Assembly: GCA_017616015.1 (NCBI GenBank) | Contig: JAFZYY010000009.1 | Coordinates: forward strand, 62,001-126,000 | Source: Alphaproteobacteria bacterium | GTDB lineage: Bacteria > Pseudomonadota > Alphaproteobacteria > CAAGCB01 > CAG-977 | DNA: 64,000 nucleotides | Reading direction: 5' to 3' | In this document: positions 40,509 through 49,639 of the stretch, in pieces | Position numbering within the stretch: position 1 is the first letter of the stretch | Layout: each line of letters opens with the position of its first letter | Made by a program: the position numbers and the translations under genes | The notes under the pieces: model-generated | Databases searched by the model: none | What the model saw: only the letters and a program-made list of their open reading frames with translations | Told to the model about the DNA's origin: nothing

Positions 40509-42268
40509 TAAGGCGTTTCCTTATACACGGGCAGCAAGATTACAAACGAAGCGCCTAAAATACCGCCGTCCGGCGCTTTTCTGTTTTCCGCGTAGATTTT
40601 ACCGTTAAAGCCGGAAATGATTTTTTCCGAAATGGAAAGGCCTAAACCCGAATGGTTCCCGAATTGTTCGGAAGTCGGACGTTCGCAGTAAAAACGTTCA
40701 AAAAGCTTTTCTTCTTCGCCGGGGGGAATGCCTTTTCCTTCATCATTGAAACGCATTTCCAGAAAAGCGCCGTTCATGCGGACGTCTACCGAAATTTCCG
40801 AATTGTCCGGCGTAAAAGAAATCGCGTTGCTGATCAGATTGTAGAAAACCTGCGCCAATCGCGTTTCCATTCCTAAGACCATCACGTCTTCGGATAAACC
40901 GCTGTCCCAGCGCAGTGTGAAACGAATGCCTCTTTTTGTCGCGGCGTCACCGATGTTGTAGACCTCTATCATGGACGAAAGAAGTTTGTGAATATTAATA
41001 ACTTCAAACACTTCTCTGGACAGTTCCGCGTCCAGACGGGACAGATTGGAAATATCGGTAATCAGGCGATCCAGTCGCAAAACATCGTTGTGAATAATGG
41101 AAATCAGGCGCTTTTTCTTGTCTTCGTTTGAAATAAAGTCGATTGTTTCGAGCGCGCTACGCATTGAAGAAAGAGGATTTTTGATTTCATGAGAAACATC
41201 GGCGGCAAAACGCTCCGTCGCGTCCAGTCTTTCCCACAAGGTGTCCGTCATTTTGATCAAAGCGCCCGACAAAACGCCGATTTCATCGTCCCGTTTCGTT
41301 TCGTCGGGAATTCTTTGACGCCGCCCGCCGCTGACGCGAATGTTTACGGCTGCCGTGGACAGGCGGTTTAAAGGTATGACGATTGTGCGCATCATAAAAT
41401 AGGACAGCAGAAATGTTACGGCAAAAGTCAGACCGAACAATCTGAAAACAGCCAGGCGGAAAGCGATTAAATTTTTTAAAACGTTTTCAATGCCGCCGGT
41501 GACCATAATCGCGCCGACAATCTGATCTTCGAAAACGACAGGGACGGCGACGCTCAGGATTCGGCCGTAACCTTCCAGAAAGCGGATTTCGGAAGAGAAA
41601 ACGCCGTCACCCAAGGCGGCTCCGACTTCCTGATAATCGAAAGCCGTTTGGTTTTTGGGTTCGTCGTAACGGGGCAGATTGCTGTTATCAAGACCGATCA
41701 AAAAGATGTTTTCTTTTTGTTCGGAAATCTGCGTCCGGAATTTTTCGTTGCCCAGCCTGCTGTCCGCCGTTAACACACCGTTATGGTCGAATAAACGGAC
41801 GCGCACGCGATCCAATGAAGGCAGGCGCTGCAAAATGCGTCTGGCAGCGTCGGGGATTAAGCGGAAAATTTCGCGGGGCATGCGAGCCCACAGGTTTCCG
41901 GAACGTCCGAAGTCGGAAAAGAAAGAATTCTGCGGTTGTTCTTCTCTGTAATATCCGACGCTTTCCGTGCGTTCCTGTTCCAAAGGCTGTGAAGAAGAGG
42001 AAAAATCCGAGTTTACCGCGCCTTCGCTGACGGCGACGGCCATCAGTTCCGCGTGGATTTTCAAAACTTTGATTTCCGCGTCAATCAGTCCTGTCTGATA
42101 GTGGTCCATATAAAACAGACCAGCCACCAAAAGAGCGGGCGCCAGCAAATTCAACAGCATTAAACGCCAGGACAGCGGAGAACGGATAACCGAAAGCGTT
42201 TTAAAAGTGCTCCAGCGACGGCGAAAACGCTGAAAAAAAGTTTTGAAATGTTCGCTGGCGTGAAACAC
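40508..42268 (-). CDS. chvG: Sensor histidine kinase of the ChvG/ExoS type
   Basis: A 586-residue membrane kinase. Transmembrane helix 1 is at about 36-54 and helix 2 at about 272-293, enclosing a 215-residue periplasmic sensor domain. A HAMP linker follows, then HisKA with H360 (FAADVSHEIKNPLSS), then the ATPase domain (FYNLISNAISFTPDN, GKGIPPGEEEKLFERFY, HSGLGLSI). ChvG-ChvI responds to acid or envelope stress and host contact in Rhizobiales. It starts 6 bases after chvI. Confidence 0.93.
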   Translation of the reverse strand: MFHASEHFKTFFQRFRRRWSTFKTLSVIRSPLSWRLMLLNLLAPALLVAGLFYMDHYQTGLIDAEIKVLKIHAELMAVAVSEGAVNSDFSSSSQPLEQERTESVGYYREEQPQNSFFSDFGRSGNLWARMPREIFRLIPDAARRILQRLPSLDRVRVRLFDHNGVLTADSRLGNEKFRTQISEQKENIFLIGLDNSNLPRYDEPKNQTAFDYQEVGAALGDGVFSSEIRFLEGYGRILSVAVPVVFEDQIVGAIMVTGGIENVLKNLIAFRLAVFRLFGLTFAVTFLLSYFMMRTIVIPLNRLSTAAVNIRVSGGRRQRIPDETKRDDEIGVLSGALIKMTDTLWERLDATERFAADVSHEIKNPLSSMRSALETIDFISNEDKKKRLISIIHNDVLRLDRLITDISNLSRLDAELSREVFEVINIHKLLSSMIEVYNIGDAATKRGIRFTLRWDSGLSEDVMVLGMETRLAQVFYNLISNAISFTPDNSEISVDVRMNGAFLEMRFNDEGKGIPPGEEEKLFERFYCERPTSEQFGNHSGLGLSISEKIISGFNGKIYAENRKAPDGGILGASFVILLPVYKETP

Positions 42269-42274
42269 GGCGGA

Positions 42275-42979
42275 TTATCCTTCGCGATAACGATAGCCGA
42301 CGCCGTAAAGCGTTTCTATGCAGGAAAAGTCTTTGTCTATATCTTTGAATTTTTTGCGCAGGCGCTTGATATGGCTGTCTACCGTACGGTCGTCTATATA
42401 TACGTTCGTACCGTAAGCGCTGTCGATCAGCTGATCCCGCGTTTTAACGATGCCCGTTTTTTCAATCAGGGAATAGAGCATTAAAAATTCGGTGATTGTC
42501 AGATCTATCGGCTGACCTTTCCACAGGCACAAATGGCGGGTTTTGTTCATTTCCAGATCGCCGCGTTTCAGAACAACATCTTCTTTCGTCTCTTCTGACG
42601 GATCGGTTAAAGCCGGATCCGTGCGCCGGATCAAGACCTTGATTCGGGCAATGAGCAGGTTTGGGGAAAACGGTTTTTTGATATAGTCGTCGGCGCCCAT
42701 GCGCAGACCGCACAGTTCGTCGATCTCGTCTTCTTTGCTGGTCAGGAAAATGACGGGAACGTTTGATTTTTTGCGTAATTCCTGAAGCGTTTCCAGCCCG
42801 TCCATGCGCGGCATTTTTATATCCAGAACGACCAAGGAAACATGTTCGTTTAACACACCCTGCAATCCGGACAACCCGTCGGTGTAAGTTAAAACTTCGT
42901 AGCCTTCTTCTTCCAACAGCATGGAAACGGAAGTCAAAATGTTCTGATCGTCATCGATTAAAGCGATTTTATTTCCCAC
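42275..42979 (-). CDS. chvI: Response regulator of the ChvI type (OmpR family)
   Basis: A 234-residue regulator. The receiver domain has the acidic pair IDDD (8-11), the phospho-acceptor D53 ([14 protein letters not shown]) and the conserved lysine in TSKEDE. A winged-helix DNA-binding domain follows ([21 protein letters not shown]-type segment, here [17 protein letters not shown]). The start is a GTG at 42979 with AAGGAG 6 bases ahead, shorter than the longest open frame, which would reach the rlmN end. Confidence 0.94.
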   Translation of the reverse strand: MGNKIALIDDDQNILTSVSMLLEEEGYEVLTYTDGLSGLQGVLNEHVSLVVLDIKMPRMDGLETLQELRKKSNVPVIFLTSKEDEIDELCGLRMGADDYIKKPFSPNLLIARIKVLIRRTDPALTDPSEETKEDVVLKRGDLEMNKTRHLCLWKGQPIDLTITEFLMLYSLIEKTGIVKTRDQLIDSAYGTNVYIDDRTVDSHIKRLRKKFKDIDKDFSCIETLYGVGYRYREG

Positions 42980-43043
42980 GTTAAGCTCCTTATTTCCGGC
43001 AAGCGTTATTTTAACAGAAGGTCGCTTCGAAATAAAGAGCGTT

Positions 43044-44102
43044 TTAACCGCTCGCAACCGTTGATTTCAGTTGTCCGCACGCCGCCATGATGTCCTGTCC
43101 GCGCGAAACGCGAATCGGCGCGGCGTAATTTTTTTCTTCCAGCAAAGCGGAAAAGCGTTCAATCCGTTTTTTGGGAGAACATTTGAACGGACAGCCATTC
43201 CATTCGTTAAAAGGAATGAGATTGAACTTGACGGCCAATCCTTTGACCAAACGAACCAATTCCCGCGCGTCCGCCTCAGAGTCGTTAATTCCGTCAAGCA
43301 TAACGTATTCCATTGTGATATATTGGCGTGTTCCGCCGATTTCCTGAAATTTTTTGCAGGCGGCAATTAATTCTTCCAACGGGTATTTCCGGTTGACCGG
43401 CATAATTTTGTCGCGGATTTCATTCGTCGCGGCGTGCAGGCTGACGGCCAGTTTAACGCCTAAATCTTCCGCAATGCGGGGAATCATCGGCGCGATTCCG
43501 GACGTGGACAGCGTAATCCGGCGTCTGGAAATGGCGATTCCTTCCGGATCCATGATGATTTGCAGGCCTTTTTTGACGTTTTCATAATTCAGCAGCGGTT
43601 CTCCCATGCCCATGACGACGATATTGGACAGATAGCGGATTTCCTGCGCCGCGGGGCTGGGCCATTCGCCATAGCTGTCGCGCGCCGCCATAAACTGCGC
43701 GACAAATTCCGAAGCGGTTAAGTTGCGGGTGAATTTTTGCGATCCGGTATGACAGAACACACAGCCGTTCGGGCAGCCGACTTGTGTGGACAGGCAAACG
43801 GCGCCGCGGTCTTCTTCAGGAATATAAACGGTTTCAACGGTTTTTTTATCATCGAATTCAAACAGCCATTTGCGCGTCGTGTCCGTCGAGTTTTGTTCCC
43901 GTAAAACTTTGGGGCGGTGCAGAGTATAGCCGTTTTCTTTTAATTTTTGGCGCAGAGGTTTCCCCAGACTGGTCATTTCGTCGAAATCGGTTTTGCCCTG
44001 CCAATAAATCCAGTGCCACAGTTGCTTGGTTCGGAAAGGCTTTTCTCCGAGCTTTTCCAGTTCGGCCTGTAATTCGGGGCGGGTTAATCCTATCAGGTTC
44101 AT
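43044..44102 (-). CDS. rlmN: Dual-specificity 23S rRNA/tRNA adenine-C2 methyltransferase RlmN
   Basis: A 352-residue radical-SAM enzyme that methylates A2503 of 23S rRNA and A37 of some tRNAs. The cluster motif [15 protein letters not shown], the SAM site [15 protein letters not shown] and the C-terminal catalytic cysteine in MAACGQL are all present. It starts right after the small membrane-protein gene and precedes the chvI operon by 64 bases. Confidence 0.97.
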   Translation of the reverse strand: MNLIGLTRPELQAELEKLGEKPFRTKQLWHWIYWQGKTDFDEMTSLGKPLRQKLKENGYTLHRPKVLREQNSTDTTRKWLFEFDDKKTVETVYIPEEDRGAVCLSTQVGCPNGCVFCHTGSQKFTRNLTASEFVAQFMAARDSYGEWPSPAAQEIRYLSNIVVMGMGEPLLNYENVKKGLQIIMDPEGIAISRRRITLSTSGIAPMIPRIAEDLGVKLAVSLHAATNEIRDKIMPVNRKYPLEELIAACKKFQEIGGTRQYITMEYVMLDGINDSEADARELVRLVKGLAVKFNLIPFNEWNGCPFKCSPKKRIERFSALLEEKNYAAPIRVSRGQDIMAACGQLKSTVASG

Positions 44103-44115
44103 GGTTTTTCCTTTG

Positions 44116-44520
44116 TCAGGGTCTGGGAATTTGCCGCATTAAACCGCGCGGATTGACAGCGGCGCGGGCTTGCTGGGTATAATCCGTTCCCGAGTAATTA
44201 AGCATCATAAAAAGGGGAACCGTGCAAAACATGGCCGCGACAGTCCACGCTAAATCTCCCAATAAAAAAACGGCCGTGGCGTGCAGATCCAGATTGCCGT
44301 CAGGTTTCAGTGTTTTTTTGAACAGGAGTCTGTAAAAAATCAGAAAAGAAACCATAAATAAATATAAATCGGGGGTCAGCATACGGCTGAATGCGCTTTC
44401 ATCTTCGCCCGTTCCGCAATAGACCCAGACGGCGCATAAAACGCCGATGATCGTGCAACGGTGAAACAAAACGCCGGAGGTCAATAAAAGAACAAAATAA
44501 TTTGTCAGCTTTTTTAACAT
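44116..44520 (-). CDS. Small multi-pass membrane protein of unknown function
   Basis: A 134-residue protein with about three hydrophobic helices (8-34, 48-68 and 82-107) and a basic C-terminal tail (ARAAVNPRGLMRQIPRP). Nothing in it points to a known family. It ends 13 bases before rlmN on the same strand, which suggests co-transcription. Confidence 0.6.
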   Translation of the reverse strand: MLKKLTNYFVLLLTSGVLFHRCTIIGVLCAVWVYCGTGEDESAFSRMLTPDLYLFMVSFLIFYRLLFKKTLKPDGNLDLHATAVFLLGDLAWTVAAMFCTVPLFMMLNYSGTDYTQQARAAVNPRGLMRQIPRP

Positions 44521-44576
44521 TTGTATTTGACTTCTGAGTTTGATAAAAAGCGGTTCGTTTGCAGGAGTTTTTTGAA

Positions 44577-44762
44577 ATGAAAAAAGAATGTCTTCAAAAA
44601 AACGCGAAGAAACAACCCGATATTCAGGGTGATACCGTAAAAAAGCCGGCGAATCAAGCCCAAGTTCCTTTTCTTTACAGGCCTGTCGGAGATCCTTTTG
44701 AAAGGTTTGGAAAAACGGATTTTTCGCGAAAGAATCTGTACCGCGTTATAAAGCTTAAATAG
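44577..44762 (+). CDS. Small basic protein of unknown function
   Basis: A 61-residue hydrophilic protein with a lysine-rich N-terminus and the C-terminal phrase PVGDPFERFGKTDFSRKN. An ATG at 44577 has GCAGGAG about 10 bases upstream; an in-frame TTG at 44559 overlaps that site. The size and a proline/aspartate-rich end recall small DUF1674-like alphaproteobacterial proteins, but the usual motif is missing, so I leave it unassigned. It stops 4 bases before the end of the convergent lipoprotein gene. Confidence 0.5.
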   Translation: MKKECLQKNAKKQPDIQGDTVKKPANQAQVPFLYRPVGDPFERFGKTDFSRKNLYRVIKLK

Positions 44763-44765
44763 AGT

Positions 44766-45167
44766 CTATCTTTGCGATTTGTCCGGATAAACGGGTCTGT
44801 CGTAGATGCCAATCAGCGTATCTGCCGGATTCGGACTCGGCTGAGCATAACAGGTCGGCGCTGCCAGAGATTGATAGCAGTATATTTTCTGAACAGTCCA
44901 TTCGGGACGGTTGGCGCGTTCCAGTTCCAAAGTCGTCATGCAATATTTGCCTTCGCCGCTAAGCTTTCTGCCTAAGGAGCAGTCTTTTCCCGTAATGAAC
45001 GAAGTGACGTTATCCTCCATAATCTTGCCTGTTGCCAGATAGGAAACGGCTTCTCCGGCGCCCCATACGGTCAGCGGAGCTGCTCCGAACGGCATGGAAG
45101 TGGTCGGCGTCGTCCACCAGCAACCGGATAAAAAAGGCAATAGTAAAATGGCGAAGAGATATTTCAT
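44766..45167 (-). CDS. Predicted lipoprotein of unknown function
   Basis: A 133-residue protein with lipobox L-S-G-C (C16). The mature part contains two cysteine-containing stretches (GKDCSLGRK, YCYQSLAAPTCYAQP). The Y-C-Y-x-x-L-x-x-x-x-C-Y-A-x-P phrase is familiar from small alphaproteobacterial lipoproteins with no known function. It is a single-gene unit next to the TPR-bamB-der operon. Confidence 0.72.
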   Translation of the reverse strand: MKYLFAILLLPFLSGCWWTTPTTSMPFGAAPLTVWGAGEAVSYLATGKIMEDNVTSFITGKDCSLGRKLSGEGKYCMTTLELERANRPEWTVQKIYCYQSLAAPTCYAQPSPNPADTLIGIYDRPVYPDKSQR

Positions 45168-45207
45168 GCGGCACCTTTTTGTTTTTTTTATTGTAACATA
45201 GCTTGTC

Positions 45208-45237
45208 TTGTGAAAAAAAGAGATTGTTCTTTATACT
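45208..45237 (+). promoter_or_regulatory. Candidate promoter of the TPR-bamB-der operon
   Basis: TTGTGA and TATACT with 18-base spacing, 54 bases before the GTG start. Confidence 0.5.
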
Positions 45238-45290
45238 TTTTAAAGGTAGCGTAGAAAAGAATTTTTATATTTTTTTAAGGAGAGTGTCTC

Positions 45291-46007
45291 GTGGCAAAAC
45301 AACAAGATCTGGACGAACAAACGCCTATGGAGGCCGAGATCCTGCGTGAAGTCGCGGAGGAAATGAAAGAAGAACAGCTCAAGCGGCTGTGGAAAAAAAT
45401 CAGTCCCGTCGTAACCGGACTGATTGTTTTGGCTTTGGTCATCACAGGCGGCGTAGAGCTCTACAAAGAGTATCAGCATCGCCGTTCGTTAGAGGAAGCT
45501 CAGCAATTACAGACGGCTTTGCAGCTGATTGAAAACGGCAAAGACGACGCCGGAGCGGAAATATTGAAAACATTATCGGTAACGTCAACCCGCGGATACC
45601 GTTATCTGGCGGCTTTCCATTACGCCGATTATCTGGCCGGCCGGGGAAAAGACAAATACGGGGAAGCGATTTACGTGCTCAATGAAATTATCAGCGATAA
45701 AGACGCGCCTCAGCCGTTTAAAAATCTGGCTCTGTTTGACAGAATTTTACTGCAAAACGAAAGCGACACTCTGAATTATGAAGAAATGGAAGCCGAATTG
45801 GACAAGTTGGCGACAAAAAGCGATATATGGGCGCCGATGGCTTTGGAATTTTCCGCGGATTTGGCTTTGCGTCAGGGCAACGTCGAAAAAGCAAAGTCCC
45901 GTTGGCAGCAGATATTGGGCATGTCCGGCGTTTCCGAAGAAAAGCGCGTCAGAATCGCCGAATATATTTCGATAATGAACAGCAACGCTGATAAAGCCGG
46001 AAAGTAA
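45291..46007 (+). CDS. Membrane-anchored TPR protein of the YfgM type
   Basis: A 238-residue protein. An acidic/charged cytoplasmic N-terminus precedes one transmembrane helix at about 42-62 (VVTGLIVLALVITGGVELY), then a periplasmic helical domain of tetratricopeptide-like repeats (RYLAAFHYADYLAGRG, FKNLALFDRILLQN). In enterobacteria YfgM sits with BamB and Der and binds the SecYEG-associated chaperone PpiD; the same gene order is present here. Start is GTG with AAGGAG upstream. Confidence 0.86.
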   Translation: MAKQQDLDEQTPMEAEILREVAEEMKEEQLKRLWKKISPVVTGLIVLALVITGGVELYKEYQHRRSLEEAQQLQTALQLIENGKDDAGAEILKTLSVTSTRGYRYLAAFHYADYLAGRGKDKYGEAIYVLNEIISDKDAPQPFKNLALFDRILLQNESDTLNYEEMEAELDKLATKSDIWAPMALEFSADLALRQGNVEKAKSRWQQILGMSGVSEEKRVRIAEYISIMNSNADKAGK

Positions 46008-46008
46008 A

Positions 46009-47328
46009 ATGAAGCAAAAAAACTTTTTTCAAATCCTCGGATTGGTGATTTTTTCCGCGCTTGAACTGACCGCCTGCGCGTCAGACGACGCGCCGCTGAC
46101 AGGAAAGCGTCTTTCCGTTCTGACTTATGGCAGAGAGCTTGTGCCGGACGCCGATTTGAAAAAAAATTATTTGATTCCGGAGCCCGAAGCCGTTTCCGCT
46201 TGGACACAGGCCGGCGGCATGTCTCATCATGTGATGCAGAATCCCGCGCTGTCGCCTAAAATTATACAGGCGTGGAAAATTTCCATCGGAAAGGGCGGTA
46301 CAAAAAAATCCGTTTTATTGGCTGAACCCGTAGGACAAAAAGGCATTATCTATACGGTGGATTCCGCCGGAAAGGTGCAAGCCGTTTCCGCGACGGCCGG
46401 CAAAAAAATATGGGAGGTTCATGCGCCTGAAAAAAGCGGTTCCGGACGCGTCGGTTCAATCGGTTCCGGATTGGCGTTGGACGAAGAACGGTTGTTCGTT
46501 ACTTTGGGGACAGGCGAAGTCGTCGCTTTGGACGCGAATAACGGTTCGGTATTGTGGCGCGTCGATCTGAATACTCCGGTTCGTTCGGCGCCGACCGTTT
46601 ACGGCGGACGGATTTTTGTCGTTACGGCGGATAACAAACTGATCGCTTTGGCGCAGGACGACGGCAGAACGCTGTGGCAGCATTACGCGTTTTTTGAAAA
46701 CATGTCTTTGTTGGGCAAAGCGGCGCCGGCAATCGATAACGGCGTGGGCGTTTCCGTTTTTGCTTCCGGCGATGTCGTCGCGTTTCGTCCCGAAAACGGC
46801 AGTATTCTCTGGACGGAATCTCTGGGGGCTTCCCGCATCAACAGCGCGAAAGCGGACATTAACGATATTCGCGCCCGTCCCGTAATCGCCGAAGACAAAG
46901 TGTTCGTTGTTTCCAGCGGCGGATTGCTGTCCGCTTTGGATATTAAAACGGGCGGCGTGATTTGGGAACGCGAAATAGGCGGTATTAACCAACCGTGGCT
47001 GGCCGGCGATATGCTGTATGTTCTTTCATCTTATGAGGAACTCGTCGCGCTGGAAGCTTCTTCCGGAAAAATTTTGTGGGTTAACCGGCTGACGCAGTGG
47101 CAGAATCCCGAAAAGAAAAAGAACCGTCTGATTTGGACGGGGCCGGTTATGGCCGGCAGTCGGCTTGTTCTGGTTAATTCGGAAGGCAAAGCCGTTGCCG
47201 TCGCTCCGCAGACGGGAACGATTATCGGGTGGGACGAAATTGACAGCAAAGGATCTTTGCCGCCGATCGTGATGGACAACACATTGTTTTTTGTAACTGA
47301 AAACGGAAACTTGATAGCGTATAAGTAA
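46009..47328 (+). CDS. bamB: Outer-membrane assembly lipoprotein BamB
   Basis: A 439-residue lipoprotein (lipobox L-T-A-C, C23) with a beta-propeller built of PQQ-like repeats: GKKIWEVHAPEK, NGSVLWRVDLNTPVRSAPTVYGGRIFV, DGRTLWQHYA, NGSILWTESL, GGVIWEREIGG and SGKILWVNRL. It helps BamA insert outer-membrane proteins. It starts 1 base after the TPR gene and overlaps der by one base, so the three are one operon. Confidence 0.93.
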   Translation: MKQKNFFQILGLVIFSALELTACASDDAPLTGKRLSVLTYGRELVPDADLKKNYLIPEPEAVSAWTQAGGMSHHVMQNPALSPKIIQAWKISIGKGGTKKSVLLAEPVGQKGIIYTVDSAGKVQAVSATAGKKIWEVHAPEKSGSGRVGSIGSGLALDEERLFVTLGTGEVVALDANNGSVLWRVDLNTPVRSAPTVYGGRIFVVTADNKLIALAQDDGRTLWQHYAFFENMSLLGKAAPAIDNGVGVSVFASGDVVAFRPENGSILWTESLGASRINSAKADINDIRARPVIAEDKVFVVSSGGLLSALDIKTGGVIWEREIGGINQPWLAGDMLYVLSSYEELVALEASSGKILWVNRLTQWQNPEKKKNRLIWTGPVMAGSRLVLVNSEGKAVAVAPQTGTIIGWDEIDSKGSLPPIVMDNTLFFVTENGNLIAYK

Positions 47329-48770
47329 TGACGGCGATTATTTCTTTGGTCGGCAGGACGAATGTCGGCAAATCGACACTGTTTAACAGATTGACGGGAC
47401 GAAAAAAAGCGTTGGTGCATGACCGTCCCGGCGTAACGCGCGATCGCCGCGAAGGCGACGCCGTTCTTTTCGGCTGTCCTTTTACCGTCGTCGACACGGC
47501 GGGACTGGAAAACGGCGGAGAGCTGGCGGATTCGATGTGGAGGCAAACACAAAAAGCATTGCAGGCTTCCGAAGCGATCGTTTTTATCGTTGACGTGCGC
47601 GCCGGCGTGACGCCTTTGGATAAAAAAACGGCGCAGACGCTGCGTAAAGTCGGCAAACCTGTTATTTTAGCCGCAAATAAAGCCGAAGGACGCGATTTTG
47701 CTTTACAGGACTTGTATTCGTTGGGGTTTGGCGATCCCGTTCTGATTTCCGCCGAACACGGATTGGGCATGAGCGATTTGTTTGAAGCTTTATCCCCTTA
47801 TATAAAAAGCGAAACGGCGGAAGAAGAACAGCCTGAAGAAAAAAGAAAACGCGTCCGTAAAAAAGAGGAAGAAATCGATTTAACCGACGAAACGGAAGAA
47901 CAGGAAGATCTGACGGATCGCGTGATCGATTTGGCGATTGTCGGCCGTCCGAATGTGGGGAAGTCAACGTTGGTTAACCGGTTGCTGGGCGAAGATCGCA
48001 TGTTGACGGGGCCGATGGCGGGACTGACGCGCGACGCGATCTCGATTGACTGGACGTATAAAGGGCGGAAAATGCGCCTGACGGATACGGCCGGATTGCG
48101 CCGTCGATCCAGAGTGGAGGACGATTTGGAAAAGTTGTCCGCCGCCGATACGAAAAGAGCCGCTTTTCTGGCTCAGGTCGTCGTTTTGGTGCTGGACGCC
48201 GACGCGATTCTGGACAAGCAGGATTTAACGATTGCCCGTCAGGTGCTGGACGAAGGCCGCGCTTTGATTATCGCCGTTAATAAGTGGGATACGGTCAAAG
48301 ATAAAAAGCAGGCGATGCAGACTTTGAACGATCGCATATCAACTTCTTTAACACAGGTGAAAGGTCTGAGAACGGTTGCCGTTTCCGCCAGAACTGGAGA
48401 GGGGCTGGAGCAGCTGATGCGGGCGGTGTTTGACGTGTATGCCGTTTGGAACAGCCGTATTTCAACAGGACGCCTGAATCGTTGGCTGACAAAGATGACA
48501 GAGCAGACTCCGCCGCCGTTATCCGCAACAAAACGGCCGATTCCGTTGAAATATATGACGCAGGCCAAAACCCGTCCGCCGACGTTCGCTTTGTTTTCCA
48601 GCAATCCGGAAAAATTGCCGGAATCGTATTTGCGCTATTTGATTAAAGGTCTGGCGCAGGATTTGAAAATCGAGGGCGTGCCAATACGCATCATTATGCG
48701 CAAAGCGAAAAATCCGTATGAGAACAAAAAGCGCGTTTCTCATAAAAGCAATAAAAAACACGGCAAGTAG
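47328..48770 (+). CDS. der: Ribosome-associated GTPase Der
   Basis: A 480-residue GTPase with two tandem G domains required for 50S assembly. First domain: G1 GRTNVGKSTLFN (about 8-19), DTAGLENGG and NKAEG. Second domain: G1 GRPNVGKSTLVN, DTAGLRRRS and NKWD. A KH-like domain closes the C-terminus. Between the G domains is an acidic/lysine-rich linker (EEEQPEEKRKRVRKKEEE), longer than in E. coli. Confidence 0.97.
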   Translation: MTAIISLVGRTNVGKSTLFNRLTGRKKALVHDRPGVTRDRREGDAVLFGCPFTVVDTAGLENGGELADSMWRQTQKALQASEAIVFIVDVRAGVTPLDKKTAQTLRKVGKPVILAANKAEGRDFALQDLYSLGFGDPVLISAEHGLGMSDLFEALSPYIKSETAEEEQPEEKRKRVRKKEEEIDLTDETEEQEDLTDRVIDLAIVGRPNVGKSTLVNRLLGEDRMLTGPMAGLTRDAISIDWTYKGRKMRLTDTAGLRRRSRVEDDLEKLSAADTKRAAFLAQVVVLVLDADAILDKQDLTIARQVLDEGRALIIAVNKWDTVKDKKQAMQTLNDRISTSLTQVKGLRTVAVSARTGEGLEQLMRAVFDVYAVWNSRISTGRLNRWLTKMTEQTPPPLSATKRPIPLKYMTQAKTRPPTFALFSSNPEKLPESYLRYLIKGLAQDLKIEGVPIRIIMRKAKNPYENKKRVSHKSNKKHGK

Positions 48771-48775
48771 AGGGG

Positions 48776-49609
48776 CTATTTCCGATCGCTGTGCTTTTCA
48801 AGGAATCTTAAAAAGGCGTTTTTGGCTTTTTCGTTGTTTAGAGAGCGGATATGCCCGCCGGATTCGACTATTTCCAATTCTTTCGGTTGCACAGCCTTGG
48901 CGTACAGATCGCGCGTATGGTGCGGCGGGACGATAGTGTCGTCTTCCGTTGTCATGAACAGTTTCGGAGCCTTGATTTTACTGACGTTTTCTTCGGCGTT
49001 GTTTTCCGGAACCAAAAAGGACAGGGGATATTGAAGAGGCCATAATAACCAGATTTGACCGATTTTTTCGCGCGCGATCCGGCGGGCTTTGGAAAACGCG
49101 CTGTCAATGATAACGCCGGCCAGCCGGTCCTGATGTTCGTATTTGCCGACGGCGGAAACCGTCAAAGCGGCGCCGATGCTTTGCCCGAAAACGAATAAAG
49201 GCTGATCGGGATACTTTTCCGACAGATAGTCAATCGCCGCCCGAATATCCGTTTCGGCGCCGGACAGACTGACACTGCCTTCCGATTGGCCGAATCCTCT
49301 GTAATCCAGAGGAATCAGATTATATCCGTATAGAATCAGCCAGATAACGCTGAACGTGTGCGACGAAATGTTTTCGGCATTTCCGTGCAGGTACAGAATA
49401 TTGCCTTTTGACGGGCAGGAGGGCTTATCCGGACAATAAGCGGGAATATACCATGCGCGCAGATTGATGTTATCCGGCGTGCGGATTGTTATATCCTCAT
49501 AAGGCAATTCCAAACGGGCAGGGGTAAAGATATATTCCTTTTCCGGGTGCAGCAGAAAATTGGAACAGCTTGTCAATAAAAACAAAAAAAGAAATAAATA
49601 CGATTTCAT
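48776..49609 (-). CDS. Alpha/beta-hydrolase lipoprotein
   Basis: A 277-residue lipoprotein (lipobox L-T-S-C, C15). The hydrolase fold has an oxyanion-like YLHGNAENIS, the nucleophile elbow FGQSIGAAL (S144), an acidic residue in TTEDDTIVPP and a histidine in ESGGHI. It resembles the BEM46/ABHD13-like group. Substrate is unknown. It faces the der operon tail to tail and is separated from sppA by 30 bases on the same strand. Confidence 0.84.
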   Translation of the reverse strand: MKSYLFLFLFLLTSCSNFLLHPEKEYIFTPARLELPYEDITIRTPDNINLRAWYIPAYCPDKPSCPSKGNILYLHGNAENISSHTFSVIWLILYGYNLIPLDYRGFGQSEGSVSLSGAETDIRAAIDYLSEKYPDQPLFVFGQSIGAALTVSAVGKYEHQDRLAGVIIDSAFSKARRIAREKIGQIWLLWPLQYPLSFLVPENNAEENVSKIKAPKLFMTTEDDTIVPPHHTRDLYAKAVQPKELEIVESGGHIRSLNNEKAKNAFLRFLEKHSDRK

Positions 49610-49639
49610 CTGTAAAAGTTATTCTAAAACAATGTCTGC

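Noticed and set aside
47031-47770. Long minus-strand open frames over bamB and der
   Set aside because: Antisense to two conserved genes with intact motifs; no plausible start signals.
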